A DNA stretch of 45,551 nt from a virus. The notes below the pieces were generated by a model that saw only the letters and a program-made list of their open reading frames with translations, had not been told where the DNA came from and searched no databases. The stretch is taken from the IMG/VR virus record IMGVR_UViG_3300022924_000021, positions 1 to 45,551 of that record. One strand, given 5' to 3'. Numbering within the stretch: the stretch's first letter is position 1; every line of letters starts with the position of its first letter. Positions 36,754 to 45,196 of this stretch are shown here, one piece after another. The translations under genes were made by a program, and so were the position numbers.

Positions 36754-37560
36754 TTAATATACTTTCCCGCCACCATTCATAAACTTGTCAAGCTTCGCTC
36801 GGTGTTCAGCATTAGTTGGGTCGTATTCTGCTTTAATCCAGTCTACTGTGACCTCATCTTTTACTGGCGTGTCAGACGTTGAAGCGTGTGCGCCATCTGC
36901 TGAGCCTGATTGTAACTTGTTCAGTCGTTCTCTTTCTTCCTTGCGTCCCTTTTCGGCTAACACTTCTGGGTCAAAAGCCCCAGCGTTATGCTTAGCTTCT
37001 CGAACTAAACGTGGCATATTACCAGCTAATCGTATCATAGCGTCGTCACCATAGTTCTTTTGTTCCTCTTGGAGGAGAGCTATTGCTTCGGCTTCATATG
37101 CACGGTCATCTGGGTTTTCTGTCCAGTATTGTCGAACTGAGTCAATCATATCTCGCTTCCGCATTTGGAAGTCAAAATAATCTCTATCTGGCAAGTCTGA
37201 GTCGATTTTTACTTCGTTCAGTTGCTTTTCGACAGCACCTCTGTTTTGTGTTTCGAGTTGCTTGCGGGTCTCTCTTACTTGCTTTTGAGCAATGCCTAGT
37301 GCCTTAATTTCACCTTCTGACAAATTGTCTGGGTCAAATCCTTGGCTTTTGGCGAACCGCTTGAGGTCTGCGTCAACCTGTTCTTGGCTCTCCTCTCCAT
37401 TGGTTGGTGAGTCATTCGAGCCTGGTTCCGTAGTTTCCTCGGACGCAGTATCTTCAACTGAGTCAACCGCTGGTTCTGTTGTTGTGTCTGCTGGTAGGTC
37501 GCTTGGCGAGCCAACAGATGTATCAACTACTTCTTCAGTAGGGGTTGTAGTTTCCGTCAT
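36754..37560 (-). CDS. scaffolding protein (268 aa)
   Basis: Acidic, serine/threonine-rich N-terminal 70 residues (ETTTPTEEVVDTSVGSPSD...), a helical centre with coiled-coil character (ALGIAQKQVRETRKQLETQ) and a basic C-terminus. This is typical for phage scaffolds that bind the coat protein through a C-terminal helix. CAGGAG precedes the ATG. A strong promoter lies 60 bases upstream, so scaffold and coat are transcribed together. Confidence 0.78.
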   Translation of the reverse strand: MTETTTPTEEVVDTSVGSPSDLPADTTTEPAVDSVEDTASEETTEPGSNDSPTNGEESQEQVDADLKRFAKSQGFDPDNLSEGEIKALGIAQKQVRETRKQLETQNRGAVEKQLNEVKIDSDLPDRDYFDFQMRKRDMIDSVRQYWTENPDDRAYEAEAIALLQEEQKNYGDDAMIRLAGNMPRLVREAKHNAGAFDPEVLAEKGRKEERERLNKLQSGSADGAHASTSDTPVKDEVTVDWIKAEYDPTNAEHRAKLDKFMNGGGKVY

Positions 37561-37622
37561 GGATACTCCTGATTGTTTTGATTAGTTTTGGGTGACTACG
37601 TTTTAACAGTAGTACGCTTATA

Positions 37623-37651
37623 GTTATAACACTATTGTTTAGTGCTGTCAA
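37623..37651 (-). promoter_or_regulatory. minus-strand promoter for scaffold and coat genes
   Basis: TTGACA, 17-bp spacer, TATAAC on the minus strand, in the gap between the 96-residue gene and the scaffold gene. Confidence 0.75.
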
Positions 37652-37666
37652 CACTTTTCTGAAAGA

Positions 37667-37957
37667 TTATTCTTGCGAACTTTCAATTCGTAGCTGTGGA
37701 TATTGAATTGCATATTTAATACCCATCTTACGTTGGTTGATTAGAGCTGCTCGTTCACTATCAATAGCTTGCTTGGTTTGTACACCAGGAATTGCTGTAG
37801 GACGAGACTCTGTCATATTATCAACATTGTCTTGGATAAGAGCGATGGTTTCATCCATGCTCAATATCCAGTCCTTGTAAGCGTCTGTGCGTGAGAATGC
37901 TACCCACTGCGCTATGATTTGTTCCTGTAAATGTGCGTTTGCGTTATCTTTTGACAT
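37667..37957 (-). CDS. small head-region protein (96 aa)
   Basis: AAAGGAG precedes the ATG. Helical with an N-terminal EQIIAQWVAFSRTDAYKDW segment. Between portal and scaffold many phages encode a small protein for head completion or scaffold function. No family recognised. Confidence 0.6.
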   Translation of the reverse strand: MSKDNANAHLQEQIIAQWVAFSRTDAYKDWILSMDETIALIQDNVDNMTESRPTAIPGVQTKQAIDSERAALINQRKMGIKYAIQYPQLRIESSQE

Positions 37958-37969
37958 AAGTCTCCTTTA

Positions 37970-39757
37970 TTACATACTTACTGGTAGAGGACCTGATGGA
38001 ACTCCGCCTGGGTTTTGAATATTACCTTGTCCTGCTTCTGGTGGAGCCATTGGAGGAGCTGGGTTTTCTTGAGGTTGAACAACTAATTTCTTCAACTTGT
38101 CAGCGTTCATATCGAGCATAGCCTCAAGGTAGAGCTTTGTAAACTCGAACTGGTTAACGTAAGGTGATTGTGCAAACATCTGGTGGATGAGAGCATATTT
38201 CTGACCTTCTTCGGCACGAACTGCTTTGGTAGTAGATTCGAGTTGAACTTTAGGTTCGTATTGACCAGAGTATTCCTCAGGGTCAAAGTCTCGCCACTTC
38301 ATACCATCATCAGCACCAATGACTTTCACAGCCATAGTTTGGTCAACGAAGATTTGTACCATCTTAAAGATAATACGTCCAAGTTGTGCGTAACCTTCAT
38401 CTTCAAGGTTAGTAAGCTTAGTAGAGAAGCGTTGTGAAGCTTGGTTCATCTGTGCTTGAATCTCTGTAGCTGTAACACGACCCTTGTCTTGAGACACACC
38501 TTGGATAACTTCGTCAGCTGCTGTAGCTCGGCGCATTTCCTCTTTGATACGGAACATCTCATTGTCAGCGTCAGCACCAATAGATTGTTTCTCGATAGCT
38601 GTTAATGCTCCTTGTGGTAGAGGGAACACTGCACCTGGGAATGATTCAATCTGTTCTGCTAGGTGCTTGTATTGTGGGTCAATTTGCCACATGTTATTCA
38701 TCACATAAGTCAGGTTGTCTGTCTTCTGGCTAGAAATGTCGTTAAGTCGTTCTTGGCGTGGAAGGATAACTTCAACATCACCCTTAGCGTAGAATAAACT
38801 AGTATCAACATAATTTCGCAGAATTGCAAATGGTAGGAATCCCTTAATTTCTGGGAACTCTACATCTGTAGTCATTGGAGCCATGTCAACAATACGAGTA
38901 ACTTTCTTTGTTTTCTTCTCTCGCTTGTATGGGTTCTCACCATCGTAGATAAGTGTCTCACGGTTAGCAATAACAATCTTTTTCTTACGTGTGTAATAAA
39001 CGATTACTTCAATCTGTCCCTTTTTATCAGGAAGTGTGCTACCAAGCAGCTTCTCTTTAACAGTCTTATCTGTTGGGTCATCTTCATTAAGTTCACCAAT
39101 GTCATCTAAGTTATTGTAAAGAAGTTTCATGTCGCCAGTTTCAGGGTCAACAATTTTACGGTTCTTTAGTTCCTCAACAGTGGTCAAGAAACGATAGCCA
39201 GCATACTTAGGATAGCCAGGAGTTCCTGGGCGGTTCATGTGAGTAGCAGTAGGGTCAACGAAGAAGTCACGCAGAGGGATGTTCGTCATGTGAGGCATAT
39301 CGCCTTCCCATGAAACCATCATAATACCATTTCCATATACAAGCATATCTTGTACCCAGTCTTGGACTTTCTCTGTCATGTTATTTTGGTCCCAATAGAA
39401 ATCTACTAGGTCGTTGATTACTTCTGTCTCTTGGTTCTGTTCTTCCCTAATTGGGATGAAGTTAAACTTAGGCTTACCACCAGCGATGTTAGCCTTAATC
39501 GACTCCACAATAGTAAAGGTTTCAGGAATAAAATCATCTGCAACACCATCATAGCCTCGTTTTGTCCTTATGTTATTATACGCAGACCAACAGTCGTCCC
39601 AGATATTCTGTTTAAACTTCTTGATATAGTCTCGTGCATTTTTAAAGTCTTTATTTACAAGCCCAACTAACTCAGCCTCGTACTTCTCGACAGTATCATC
39701 CCTTTTTTCTTGTTTGTCAGCCTCGGTTAGTGCTGGTGCAATTTTATCTTCATTCAT
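37970..39757 (-). CDS. portal protein (595 aa)
   Basis: Podoviral portal layout: N-terminal helices (AELVGLVNKDFKNARDYIKKFK), a WDQNNMTEKVQDWVQDMLVYGNG wing segment, PLRDFFVDPTATHMNRPG, a long helix-turn-helix crown and a Pro/Gly-rich disordered C-terminus (about 565-595). It forms the dodecameric ring through which DNA is packaged. The gene follows TerL directly. Confidence 0.85.
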   Translation of the reverse strand: MNEDKIAPALTEADKQEKRDDTVEKYEAELVGLVNKDFKNARDYIKKFKQNIWDDCWSAYNNIRTKRGYDGVADDFIPETFTIVESIKANIAGGKPKFNFIPIREEQNQETEVINDLVDFYWDQNNMTEKVQDWVQDMLVYGNGIMMVSWEGDMPHMTNIPLRDFFVDPTATHMNRPGTPGYPKYAGYRFLTTVEELKNRKIVDPETGDMKLLYNNLDDIGELNEDDPTDKTVKEKLLGSTLPDKKGQIEVIVYYTRKKKIVIANRETLIYDGENPYKREKKTKKVTRIVDMAPMTTDVEFPEIKGFLPFAILRNYVDTSLFYAKGDVEVILPRQERLNDISSQKTDNLTYVMNNMWQIDPQYKHLAEQIESFPGAVFPLPQGALTAIEKQSIGADADNEMFRIKEEMRRATAADEVIQGVSQDKGRVTATEIQAQMNQASQRFSTKLTNLEDEGYAQLGRIIFKMVQIFVDQTMAVKVIGADDGMKWRDFDPEEYSGQYEPKVQLESTTKAVRAEEGQKYALIHQMFAQSPYVNQFEFTKLYLEAMLDMNADKLKKLVVQPQENPAPPMAPPEAGQGNIQNPGGVPSGPLPVSM

Positions 39758-39761
39758 ACGC

Positions 39762-41465
39762 TTATTTTATCACCTTATGCTTCTTTACGCCAGTAGGCTT
39801 TATAACTTTTAATTCCTTCTTATTATTAGCAGACCAGTCCCATAATTGCAAGGCTATCGCTTTTGCCATGACTGTATCATCGTGTGTACCCGCTTCCGCA
39901 TTCGTGCGACCCTTTTCGTCACGGACGTATGAGAACGCTTCTTCGATGAATACGATGTCAGGGTCTTTGACCAATCCTTCTCGGATAGCTTCTGCAAGAT
40001 AGTCGATTGCAAGTGGTTTAGTAATGGTTGTAGTTTTCCAACCAAACTTTGTTGTAGATGTTTCAAATACTTCATCAAGTCCCTTTTCTCTCTTATATAG
40101 ATTACTGTAAAATAGGTCACGTAATCGTTGGACGACTGCTAGACCGTGGTTGTTAATTTCAGGTCCGATTAATGCGTAATTGTAGAATCGTCCCAGCTTG
40201 TCCAGTACGTGGGCAAATTCATCTGGGTCTAATCGGTCAGTTCTTAATCGAGCAACTGTTTTCATATCACTCACACGGATTACATCTGCTACAGAGAAGT
40301 CTCCGCCTTCGATACCTTCTGCTACGTCAGCACCGATGACATACTCTCCTGCTATATCAGGCATATCCCATATCTTTAGTTTAGCATGATTGTCTTCAAC
40401 AACATAGGGTTCACGAGAATCACTATCATGAATTGAGTAAGTTGGAGCGTCTTCTACAAGCTTCTCCATGTGAGCAAGTGCCTTCACGTTGAATACTGTA
40501 GAACCACTAGCGATGAATGCTTCGTGTGGTGTAGAAGGATACTCCTGATACAGAAGCTCTGGACTTGCAACGAACTCTCGTTCTTTGTGCCTACGGAATC
40601 GAATCTTATCATCAATCTTATCTTCTGGCACGATATAAACTTCGTTACCAATAGTAATACCTTCACGCATGAGGTCTACAACATCTTGTTCATCAATCGT
40701 ATATTCCTCAATCTTATCGCCAGGAAATTCGTATTCCTCTTGAATCCACCAAGGAAAGAAAAAGGTCTCAAATACTGAATCACCTTTTACGGATTTATCC
40801 CACATCTTTGCGAAGAAATTACCTCGTCCGTTAGCTGTACTCTCAAGGAAAATCATAGTGTTCTTCCTGTAAGGAACAGTCTGCATTAACGAACCGACCA
40901 AGTCTTCACCGTTGTCCCAGAACGCAACCTCCGAGCCATGGACAAGTTGAATCGTGTCCGAGCGTCCCGCACCCGTGTTCTTTGCTGTCGCAGTTTTAAT
41001 AACAGAATTAAGACCGACCTCGTTACCATCTTGGTCTTGAAGTCCAAAAGTAAGGTCAGACCGAGTGTCATATTTACGATTAGGCTTAAATAAAGCATTG
41101 CTGTTGTCATAGTACCTCTTAAACATATTATACAAGTTACGTGAAGCTGGGTCTTCGTGTGCGATGATAGCCGCAGTCACGTTCTTGTGTGTGGTTGTAT
41201 ACCAGTAGATAAGTGCCTCAATAGCTGTAGACAATCCCATCTGTCGTGCCTTCAATACGATGATACGTATAGGCATGCCATTTTCAAGTAGATAGACTAC
41301 TCGTTCAATCAAAGCTCGCTGTGCAATGTTCGGTTCAAACTTTACAATCTCAGCGTCTTTGCTTTTGATGTATAGATTTCCTTTGGCATAACGATAGAAG
41401 TCCTTGCTAATTTCAAGGATTCTTTTATTCTGCTCATCAGTTAACTTTACATCTGAATTATCCAT
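39762..41465 (-). CDS. terminase large subunit (TerL)
   Basis: 567 residues. The N-terminal ATPase has a phosphate-loop variant VLKARQMGLST (about 70-80) and FLESTANG (coupling motif). The C-terminal RNase H-like nuclease starts VIGADVAEGIEGGDFSVADVI (about 365, first catalytic Asp) and continues with GPEINNHG. This motor cuts concatemers and pumps DNA into the head. GAGGAG precedes the start, which overlaps the RHH gene by eight bases. Confidence 0.9.
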   Translation of the reverse strand: MDNSDVKLTDEQNKRILEISKDFYRYAKGNLYIKSKDAEIVKFEPNIAQRALIERVVYLLENGMPIRIIVLKARQMGLSTAIEALIYWYTTTHKNVTAAIIAHEDPASRNLYNMFKRYYDNSNALFKPNRKYDTRSDLTFGLQDQDGNEVGLNSVIKTATAKNTGAGRSDTIQLVHGSEVAFWDNGEDLVGSLMQTVPYRKNTMIFLESTANGRGNFFAKMWDKSVKGDSVFETFFFPWWIQEEYEFPGDKIEEYTIDEQDVVDLMREGITIGNEVYIVPEDKIDDKIRFRRHKEREFVASPELLYQEYPSTPHEAFIASGSTVFNVKALAHMEKLVEDAPTYSIHDSDSREPYVVEDNHAKLKIWDMPDIAGEYVIGADVAEGIEGGDFSVADVIRVSDMKTVARLRTDRLDPDEFAHVLDKLGRFYNYALIGPEINNHGLAVVQRLRDLFYSNLYKREKGLDEVFETSTTKFGWKTTTITKPLAIDYLAEAIREGLVKDPDIVFIEEAFSYVRDEKGRTNAEAGTHDDTVMAKAIALQLWDWSANNKKELKVIKPTGVKKHKVIK

Positions 41466-41664
41466 TCAACTCCTCGACTATATCCATTTGGCGTAGCTTT
41501 TTAATCTTAGCTTCAAAGTCAGTGGACTTGTCTACGACATCGCCCTCTAGTCTTAGTTCTCTTAGTTTTTTATTTATGAACTCCGACTTGTCTTCGAGCT
41601 GGTCGTAAAACTCTAAGTTCTCGTCTGAAACATATATCATTTTTTGGTTCTTGCGTGTGCTCAT
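41458..41664 (-). CDS. ribbon-helix-helix regulator-like protein (68 aa)
   Basis: MIYVSDENLEFYDQL followed by KSEFINKKLRELRLEG is the strand-helix-helix pattern of Arc/CopG/MetJ repressors. It dimerises and inserts a beta-ribbon into the DNA groove. It sits at the start of the terminase operon. The -10 box ends six bases before its ATG and there is no ribosome-binding site, so its message is probably leaderless. Autoregulation is plausible. Confidence 0.65.
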   Translation of the reverse strand: MSTRKNQKMIYVSDENLEFYDQLEDKSEFINKKLRELRLEGDVVDKSTDFEAKIKKLRQMDIVEELNG

Positions 41665-41670
41665 GAGATT

Positions 41671-41698
41671 ATTATAACATGTATATATATAAAGTCAA
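41671..41698 (-). promoter_or_regulatory. minus-strand promoter giving a leaderless RHH message
   Basis: TTGACT, 16-bp spacer, TATAAT on the minus strand. TATAAT ends at 41671 and ATG begins at 41664, so the transcription start should fall on or next to the start codon. Confidence 0.7.
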
Positions 41699-41700
41699 CA

Positions 41701-41730
41701 TAAAAAAGAAGCCCCCATTACAGAGGCTTC
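41701..41730 (-). terminator. terminator of the 41870 RNA
   Basis: GAAGCC/GGCTTC stem, then TTTTTT on the minus strand, just upstream of the RHH promoter. Confidence 0.75.
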
Positions 41731-41870
41731 CCAGTTATAATTCGGGGGAAATTCTTATGAAGGAACTTCCGCTTCCGTTTGCGGCTATGCGTATGCATAT
41801 CCGACTACCTGTATGATTCTATCTCTCGGTATCTTCGGCAGGATACTGTCAATGAGGGTTAGTAGAGTGC
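41701..41870 (-). ncRNA. candidate small RNA upstream of the terminase operon (~170 nt)
   Basis: Transcribed on the minus strand from the promoter at 41877-41905 to the terminator at 41701-41730. Internal stem-loops include GTATC...GATAC (about 41828-41846) and CCGC/GCGG (about 41769-41784). There is no recognisable gene, apart from a 26-codon ATG frame (41718-41798) encoding a very basic peptide without a ribosome-binding site. A regulatory RNA is more likely than a message, but the peptide cannot be excluded. Confidence 0.55.
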
Positions 41871-41876
41871 TTCTTT

Positions 41877-41905
41877 AATATAGCACACTATGAATCAAAA
41901 GTCAA
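41877..41905 (-). promoter_or_regulatory. minus-strand promoter of the 41870 RNA
   Basis: TTGACT, 17-bp spacer ending GTGTGC, TATATT on the minus strand. It has the same extended -10 as the promoters at 12788 and 18191. Confidence 0.75.
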
Positions 41906-41912
41906 GAGGTTC

Positions 41913-42194
41913 TTAGAAGAACTTTGCACCTGTAGAAGTTTCGTCATCGCGCTTGCGACCCTTAGCTTCTTGGTCTTCTTCGACTTTGCTAGCGATGTTT
42001 TTGTGGCCTTTGTAGCCGTTAACTTCTTTAGCTTTTTCCTCTGACACTTCACCTAAGTTCTCTTGAACTGGTACTGGACTTTCGAATTGCAGTCCGTCAA
42101 CACTTTCAGTGTCTTTGGTACGTGCGTCGTAGTCGTTCTCGAACTTTGGAAGTTCTTGTTCTGGAGCTGTGTTCTTAGTTTGTTCTTTAGCCAT
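41913..42194 (-). CDS. acidic hypothetical protein (93 aa)
   Basis: The start MAKEQTK at 42194 is chosen because AAGGAGG lies seven bases upstream; the frame is open further to 42236 inside the next gene. Highly charged and likely disordered (ENDYDARTKDTESVDG, RKRDDETSTG). No domain. It could be a small head or packaging accessory protein. Confidence 0.6.
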   Translation of the reverse strand: MAKEQTKNTAPEQELPKFENDYDARTKDTESVDGLQFESPVPVQENLGEVSEEKAKEVNGYKGHKNIASKVEEDQEAKGRKRDDETSTGAKFF

Positions 42195-42195
42195 G

Positions 42196-42483
42196 TTAAG
42201 CCTCCTTGGTTTTAATGGTATTAACGAGGGCTTCACGAGCCTTCACCTTGTATTGTAGCACAGCTTTATTTTTACCGCTAGTACTAAGATTTGTTTGTTT
42301 AACTGTTTTCTTAAACTTGTTTATACCCAAATCGTTTGGCTTGTTATAAGGAGGAAAGTCCTCTTTAATATTCTGCCATCCGAATTTCATCTGACCGAAT
42401 CTCTTTGCCATACGCCTTCGTAGTCGCCTACTCTGCGAGTTCTCAAAGAAATATCTGCGCCTTGCTTCTTCTAAACCTTCCAT
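42196..42483 (-). CDS. basic hypothetical protein (95 aa)
   Basis: GGAGG five bases before the ATG. Very basic, with SQSRRLRRRMAKRF and KAREALVNTIKTKEA; such proteins bind DNA or RNA. It lies between the terminase small subunit region and TerL. No family recognised. Confidence 0.6.
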   Translation of the reverse strand: MEGLEEARRRYFFENSQSRRLRRRMAKRFGQMKFGWQNIKEDFPPYNKPNDLGINKFKKTVKQTNLSTSGKNKAVLQYKVKAREALVNTIKTKEA

Positions 42484-42753
42484 CTAATCCTCCGTTACTT
42501 GTGGGTCTAATGATATTGCTATCATATGAATCCAGTTATCTATACGTGGGTCTTCAAATAGCACAAAGTATTCATCGAACTTGTCTTCATACTTACCTGC
42601 AATTATAAACCCTTTACCGTATGTTTCTTCTATTTCGGGGCTTGGTAATTGGATAGACCATTGAATATGTGGATACATACTCTGTGCCTTTTTACCAATC
42701 TTATTTATCCGTTTAGATGTCGAATTCCCGAAGTGCTTCATCAATGTTGGCAT
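42484..42753 (-). CDS. hypothetical protein (89 aa)
   Basis: The frame extends to TTG 42774 and overlaps the TerS gene. ATG 42753 or ATG 42741 are plausible starts. Mixed composition with a basic N-terminus and an acidic C-terminus (GKYEDKFDEYFVLFEDPRID). Possibly a packaging accessory protein. No domain. Confidence 0.5.
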   Translation of the reverse strand: MPTLMKHFGNSTSKRINKIGKKAQSMYPHIQWSIQLPSPEIEETYGKGFIIAGKYEDKFDEYFVLFEDPRIDNWIHMIAISLDPQVTED

Positions 42754-43144
42754 GTAGGATTTGTTTCCTCTCAATGAATATACCCTGAGATTTACCGAGT
42801 AACTCTAGCGCTCTCAGGCGTACCTCATCTTTTTTAGTGGTATCAAGAGCGAACTGTTGCAATCCCTGAACAATATGTTCTGGGTGCATTGAGACGATAT
42901 TTCTTGCCTCTTGAATCCATTGTCTATTAACGCTAGGTTGCGCTATGATACGTGCATAGCTTTCTGAATACCCAGCTTCCATGGCAGACTCGTAAGGGTT
43001 AGCGAACGTAGGGCTTTTTGGGTCCATGTAGCGTACGAGAAATTCCTCTTGCTGAGGTGTTCCTGTCCACTGGTTAGGTTGCTTAACCTTCGATGACCTC
43101 TCCCTGAGTCCGTACTTCTTTCCCTTCCTCTTGTCCTGTGCCAT
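42713..43144 (-). CDS. terminase small subunit-like protein (143 aa)
   Basis: The GTPQQEEFLVRYMDPKSPTFANPYESAMEAGYSESYA region is the helix-turn-helix DNA-recognition domain of many TerS proteins, followed by a helical oligomerisation segment (VRLRALELLGKSQGIFIE). The N-terminus is basic. It recognises the packaging site and hands DNA to TerL. Several small genes lie between it and TerL, a slight departure from the usual adjacent pair. Confidence 0.8.
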   Translation of the reverse strand: MAQDKRKGKKYGLRERSSKVKQPNQWTGTPQQEEFLVRYMDPKSPTFANPYESAMEAGYSESYARIIAQPSVNRQWIQEARNIVSMHPEHIVQGLQQFALDTTKKDEVRLRALELLGKSQGIFIERKQILHANIDEALREFDI

Positions 43145-43310
43145 TTTCTTTCTCCTGTTTTTCTAGTGCTTTCTTTGCTATTTTCAGCAGGTCTTTCAGA
43201 GATGTTTCTCCGATTCGAGTAGCAAATCCGTATCCCTTGTAAGAGATGACAAATAAGTCCTCAGCTGCTGGTTCTGCTACTAGTGTAACATCTTGTTTCT
43301 TTTTTGTCAT
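43083..43310 (-). CDS. hypothetical protein (75 aa)
   Basis: AGGAG precedes the ATG. Beta-like N-terminus (VTLVAEPAAEDLFVISYKGYGFATRIGET) and a charged helical tail (KKALEKQEKENGTGQEEGKE). The 3' end overlaps TerS by 62 bases, so the two are probably co-translated. Confidence 0.55.
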   Translation of the reverse strand: MTKKKQDVTLVAEPAAEDLFVISYKGYGFATRIGETSLKDLLKIAKKALEKQEKENGTGQEEGKEVRTQGEVIEG

Positions 43311-43319
43311 GTATTTCTC

Positions 43320-43481
43320 CTATTGACATCCCTCACACATAGTAAGGTCTGCTGGGTCAAGGGGAGCTGCCCCTGGGTTTGCTTGTCGTGCGACTGCTTG
43401 GGCATTTGCCATAGCCATGTCAATAGCTGCGAGTTTTTCCTCTAGGCTCATGTTGTCGTCAATAATTGTGTTTGCATTCAT
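43320..43481 (-). CDS. small helical protein with C-terminal CxxC (53 aa)
   Basis: AAGGAGG eight bases before the ATG strongly supports it. Residues 10-34 are a helix (MSLEEKLAAIDMAMANAQAVARQ) and the end reads MCEGCQ. The single CxxC could bind metal in a dimer. It fills the 43311-43499 gap. Confidence 0.6.
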   Translation of the reverse strand: MNANTIIDDNMSLEEKLAAIDMAMANAQAVARQANPGAAPLDPADLTMCEGCQ

Positions 43482-43499
43482 AGGGGCTTCCCTCCTTGT

Positions 43500-43763
43500 T
43501 TAGATTATATAGAAATTGGTTGCTTCGTTAGTATCCCGATAGTTAATCTCGTCCTGTACGAACTTGATAAACTCTGGGTCTACATCTCCGAATTTGAAAG
43601 CTTGGTACTGGAAATCGTTATTGTCAAACCATAATGGTATTTGAGCTTCCCACGATTCCGCCCACAACTCCTCTGGTAATATTTTACCATCTTCTATTAC
43701 TTTTTCATAGTCCGAAGCTGAATAATCATTACCCTTTACGAGTAGTACTTTTGTGTTCGACAT
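43500..43763 (-). CDS. hypothetical protein (87 aa)
   Basis: GAGGAG precedes the ATG, which lies inside the upstream gene's 3' end. Acidic protein with aromatic-rich middle (LWAESWEAQIPLWFDNND). The style resembles small phage proteins of unknown function. No motif. Confidence 0.55.
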   Translation of the reverse strand: MSNTKVLLVKGNDYSASDYEKVIEDGKILPEELWAESWEAQIPLWFDNNDFQYQAFKFGDVDPEFIKFVQDEINYRDTNEATNFYII

Positions 43764-43962
43764 CTGGTGTCTCCTCTGCTACTTCATCTTCATCGAAATT
43801 AACTGAATCTCGGTGTACGAATTGAACACTACCAAATGGTGTTGATTCAAGCAAGTACATAAATCCTAGCTCAGTTTCATTTAAAATGATAAAGATTGGT
43901 TCTGCTGTTGAGCTGTTAAAGGCTAATCGTTCTCCGATTTTCTTAAACGTCTTTCGTTGCAT
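43729..43962 (-). CDS. hypothetical protein (77 aa)
   Basis: Start MQRKTFKK at 43962 is preferred because GGAG lies eight bases upstream; an upstream in-frame ATG at 43980 has no such site. Beta-like segments (PIFIILNETELGFMYLLES) and an acidic tail. It overlaps genes on both sides. Confidence 0.55.
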   Translation of the reverse strand: MQRKTFKKIGERLAFNSSTAEPIFIILNETELGFMYLLESTPFGSVQFVHRDSVNFDEDEVAEETPDVEHKSTTRKG

Positions 43963-44248
43963 TTTGTGTCTCCAATTCATTTACTACTAATGTTGCGTAC
44001 CCAGCGATGTCTCGCCAGCTATCGTCATAGTTTGTATCCCCATTTACGATACGTCCAATCTTGTGTGCAATCATTGTGAGTGCCTCAAGCTGGTAGGATG
44101 GCACATCATTTAATGTGAGACCATCGCCTCTTAACATGAATCCTTTTGCGACTGCGTTCTGAATCTCCTGCGAGATATCCGCATGGTTCTTAAAATCCCC
44201 ATAGCGTGTACCACGCTCGTCCAGAGTATCTTGAATATTTTTACTCAT
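43943..44248 (-). CDS. DUF6378-like phage protein (101 aa)
   Basis: ERGTRYGDFKNHADISQEIQ, YQLEALTMIAHKIGRIVNG and DSWRDIAGYATL follow the conserved order I associate with the DUF6378 family of phage proteins, which have no assigned activity. The family is common next to nucleotide-metabolism or exonuclease genes. It shares an 8-base overlap with its upstream neighbour. Confidence 0.72.
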   Translation of the reverse strand: MSKNIQDTLDERGTRYGDFKNHADISQEIQNAVAKGFMLRGDGLTLNDVPSYQLEALTMIAHKIGRIVNGDTNYDDSWRDIAGYATLVVNELETQNATKDV

Positions 44249-44441
44249 CTATTCTCCCTTCGGCTGCGTTTACGTCATTTATTAAATGTACAAGTATTTC
44301 CCTATCGGACATTTCCTGTAGCATTTTCCTCTTATACGCTATGCGTTCTAAGAAGCTCATACCTTCAACTAAATCCCTTAGCTCCATTCCTGGTAGTGGC
44401 TCATCCTCACCCTTGGGTCGAAATTTTAAAACTTCTCCCAT
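44241..44441 (-). CDS. small hypothetical protein (66 aa)
   Basis: Coupled to the exonuclease gene by a TAATG overlap and to the DUF6378-like gene by eight bases. Helical C-terminus (RKMLQEMSDREILVHLINDVNAAEGR). No domain. Its coupling suggests a partner of the exonuclease. Confidence 0.6.
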   Translation of the reverse strand: MGEVLKFRPKGEDEPLPGMELRDLVEGMSFLERIAYKRKMLQEMSDREILVHLINDVNAAEGRIDE

Positions 44442-45178
44442 TAGGCGTTGACCAATCTTCCCTCACCCTTAATCGTAGCTTCGTTTGACCAACCGCCACA
44501 ATTATTACATGAGTAACTTTGTACCCTACCTGCTCGGCGGGCATGTGTGCCTTCCTTGCGTAGGTCTGGTGAACCACATTTCGGACATCGTCCGTTAATC
44601 TGGTCGATATCTCCCAAGTTAGGGTGATTCTTAATGTATGGAATCAGCTTCTCATAGAGAGCGTAAAGTAAATCTACGTCCTGATTGTTGTATTCCTTCA
44701 TCAGTTTCCATGCCTTCTTGTCCCCATTCAGACACTTGTGCCATAAATCTGCGTGTGTTACTTCGCTCTTACGCCCGATACCAAATAGGTCACAGAGACC
44801 ATCCAGACTGTTAGAATCAAACTTAGCGACAGACCTAGCAACCCGTAGAGTATCCACTGTTCGATAGGGCTTAGGAGGATGAACACCGTGCCGAAGAAAT
44901 GCACCAGTAGCAACTCGATTGTCAAAACGGTTAGCATTGTGAGCGACAACAATGTCAGCTTCATTAAATAGAGACCATAAGGTATCCACGATTGCAATTT
45001 CTTGTTCTTCATTCTCTGCTCCTCCTTCGTGGTGCGTTTTCTTTTCCCCATACCACCTCCACGACACGCTCATGATGAACGGACGTTTTTCTACTTTGAT
45101 GACCCGTGTGTCCCATAGACCGTAGGTATATCCTAAGGTAGGTGAGACCTCAAGGTCATATATTAAAATTCGAGCCAT
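44441..45178 (-). CDS. DEDDy 3'-5' exonuclease with C-terminal zinc ribbon (245 aa)
   Basis: IYDLEV gives the first acidic pair (Asp8, Glu10), VVAHNANRFDNR the second motif (about 77-88) and YNNQDVDLLY the Y-x3-D motif (about 168), the DEDDy signature of RNase H-fold 3'-5' exonucleases. CPKCGSPDL and CNNCGG near the end form a zinc ribbon with likely nucleic-acid contact. It is the first gene of the leftward arm, with AAGGGAG five bases before the ATG. No polymerase is fused. Confidence 0.85.
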   Translation of the reverse strand: MARILIYDLEVSPTLGYTYGLWDTRVIKVEKRPFIMSVSWRWYGEKKTHHEGGAENEEQEIAIVDTLWSLFNEADIVVAHNANRFDNRVATGAFLRHGVHPPKPYRTVDTLRVARSVAKFDSNSLDGLCDLFGIGRKSEVTHADLWHKCLNGDKKAWKLMKEYNNQDVDLLYALYEKLIPYIKNHPNLGDIDQINGRCPKCGSPDLRKEGTHARRAGRVQSYSCNNCGGWSNEATIKGEGRLVNA

Positions 45179-45196
45179 TTAGCTCCCTTCATCTTA

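Noticed and set aside
41718-41798. Basic 26-codon peptide inside the minus-strand small RNA
   Set aside because: It has no ribosome-binding site and its stop lies in the terminator hairpin, so it is mentioned only as a caveat.
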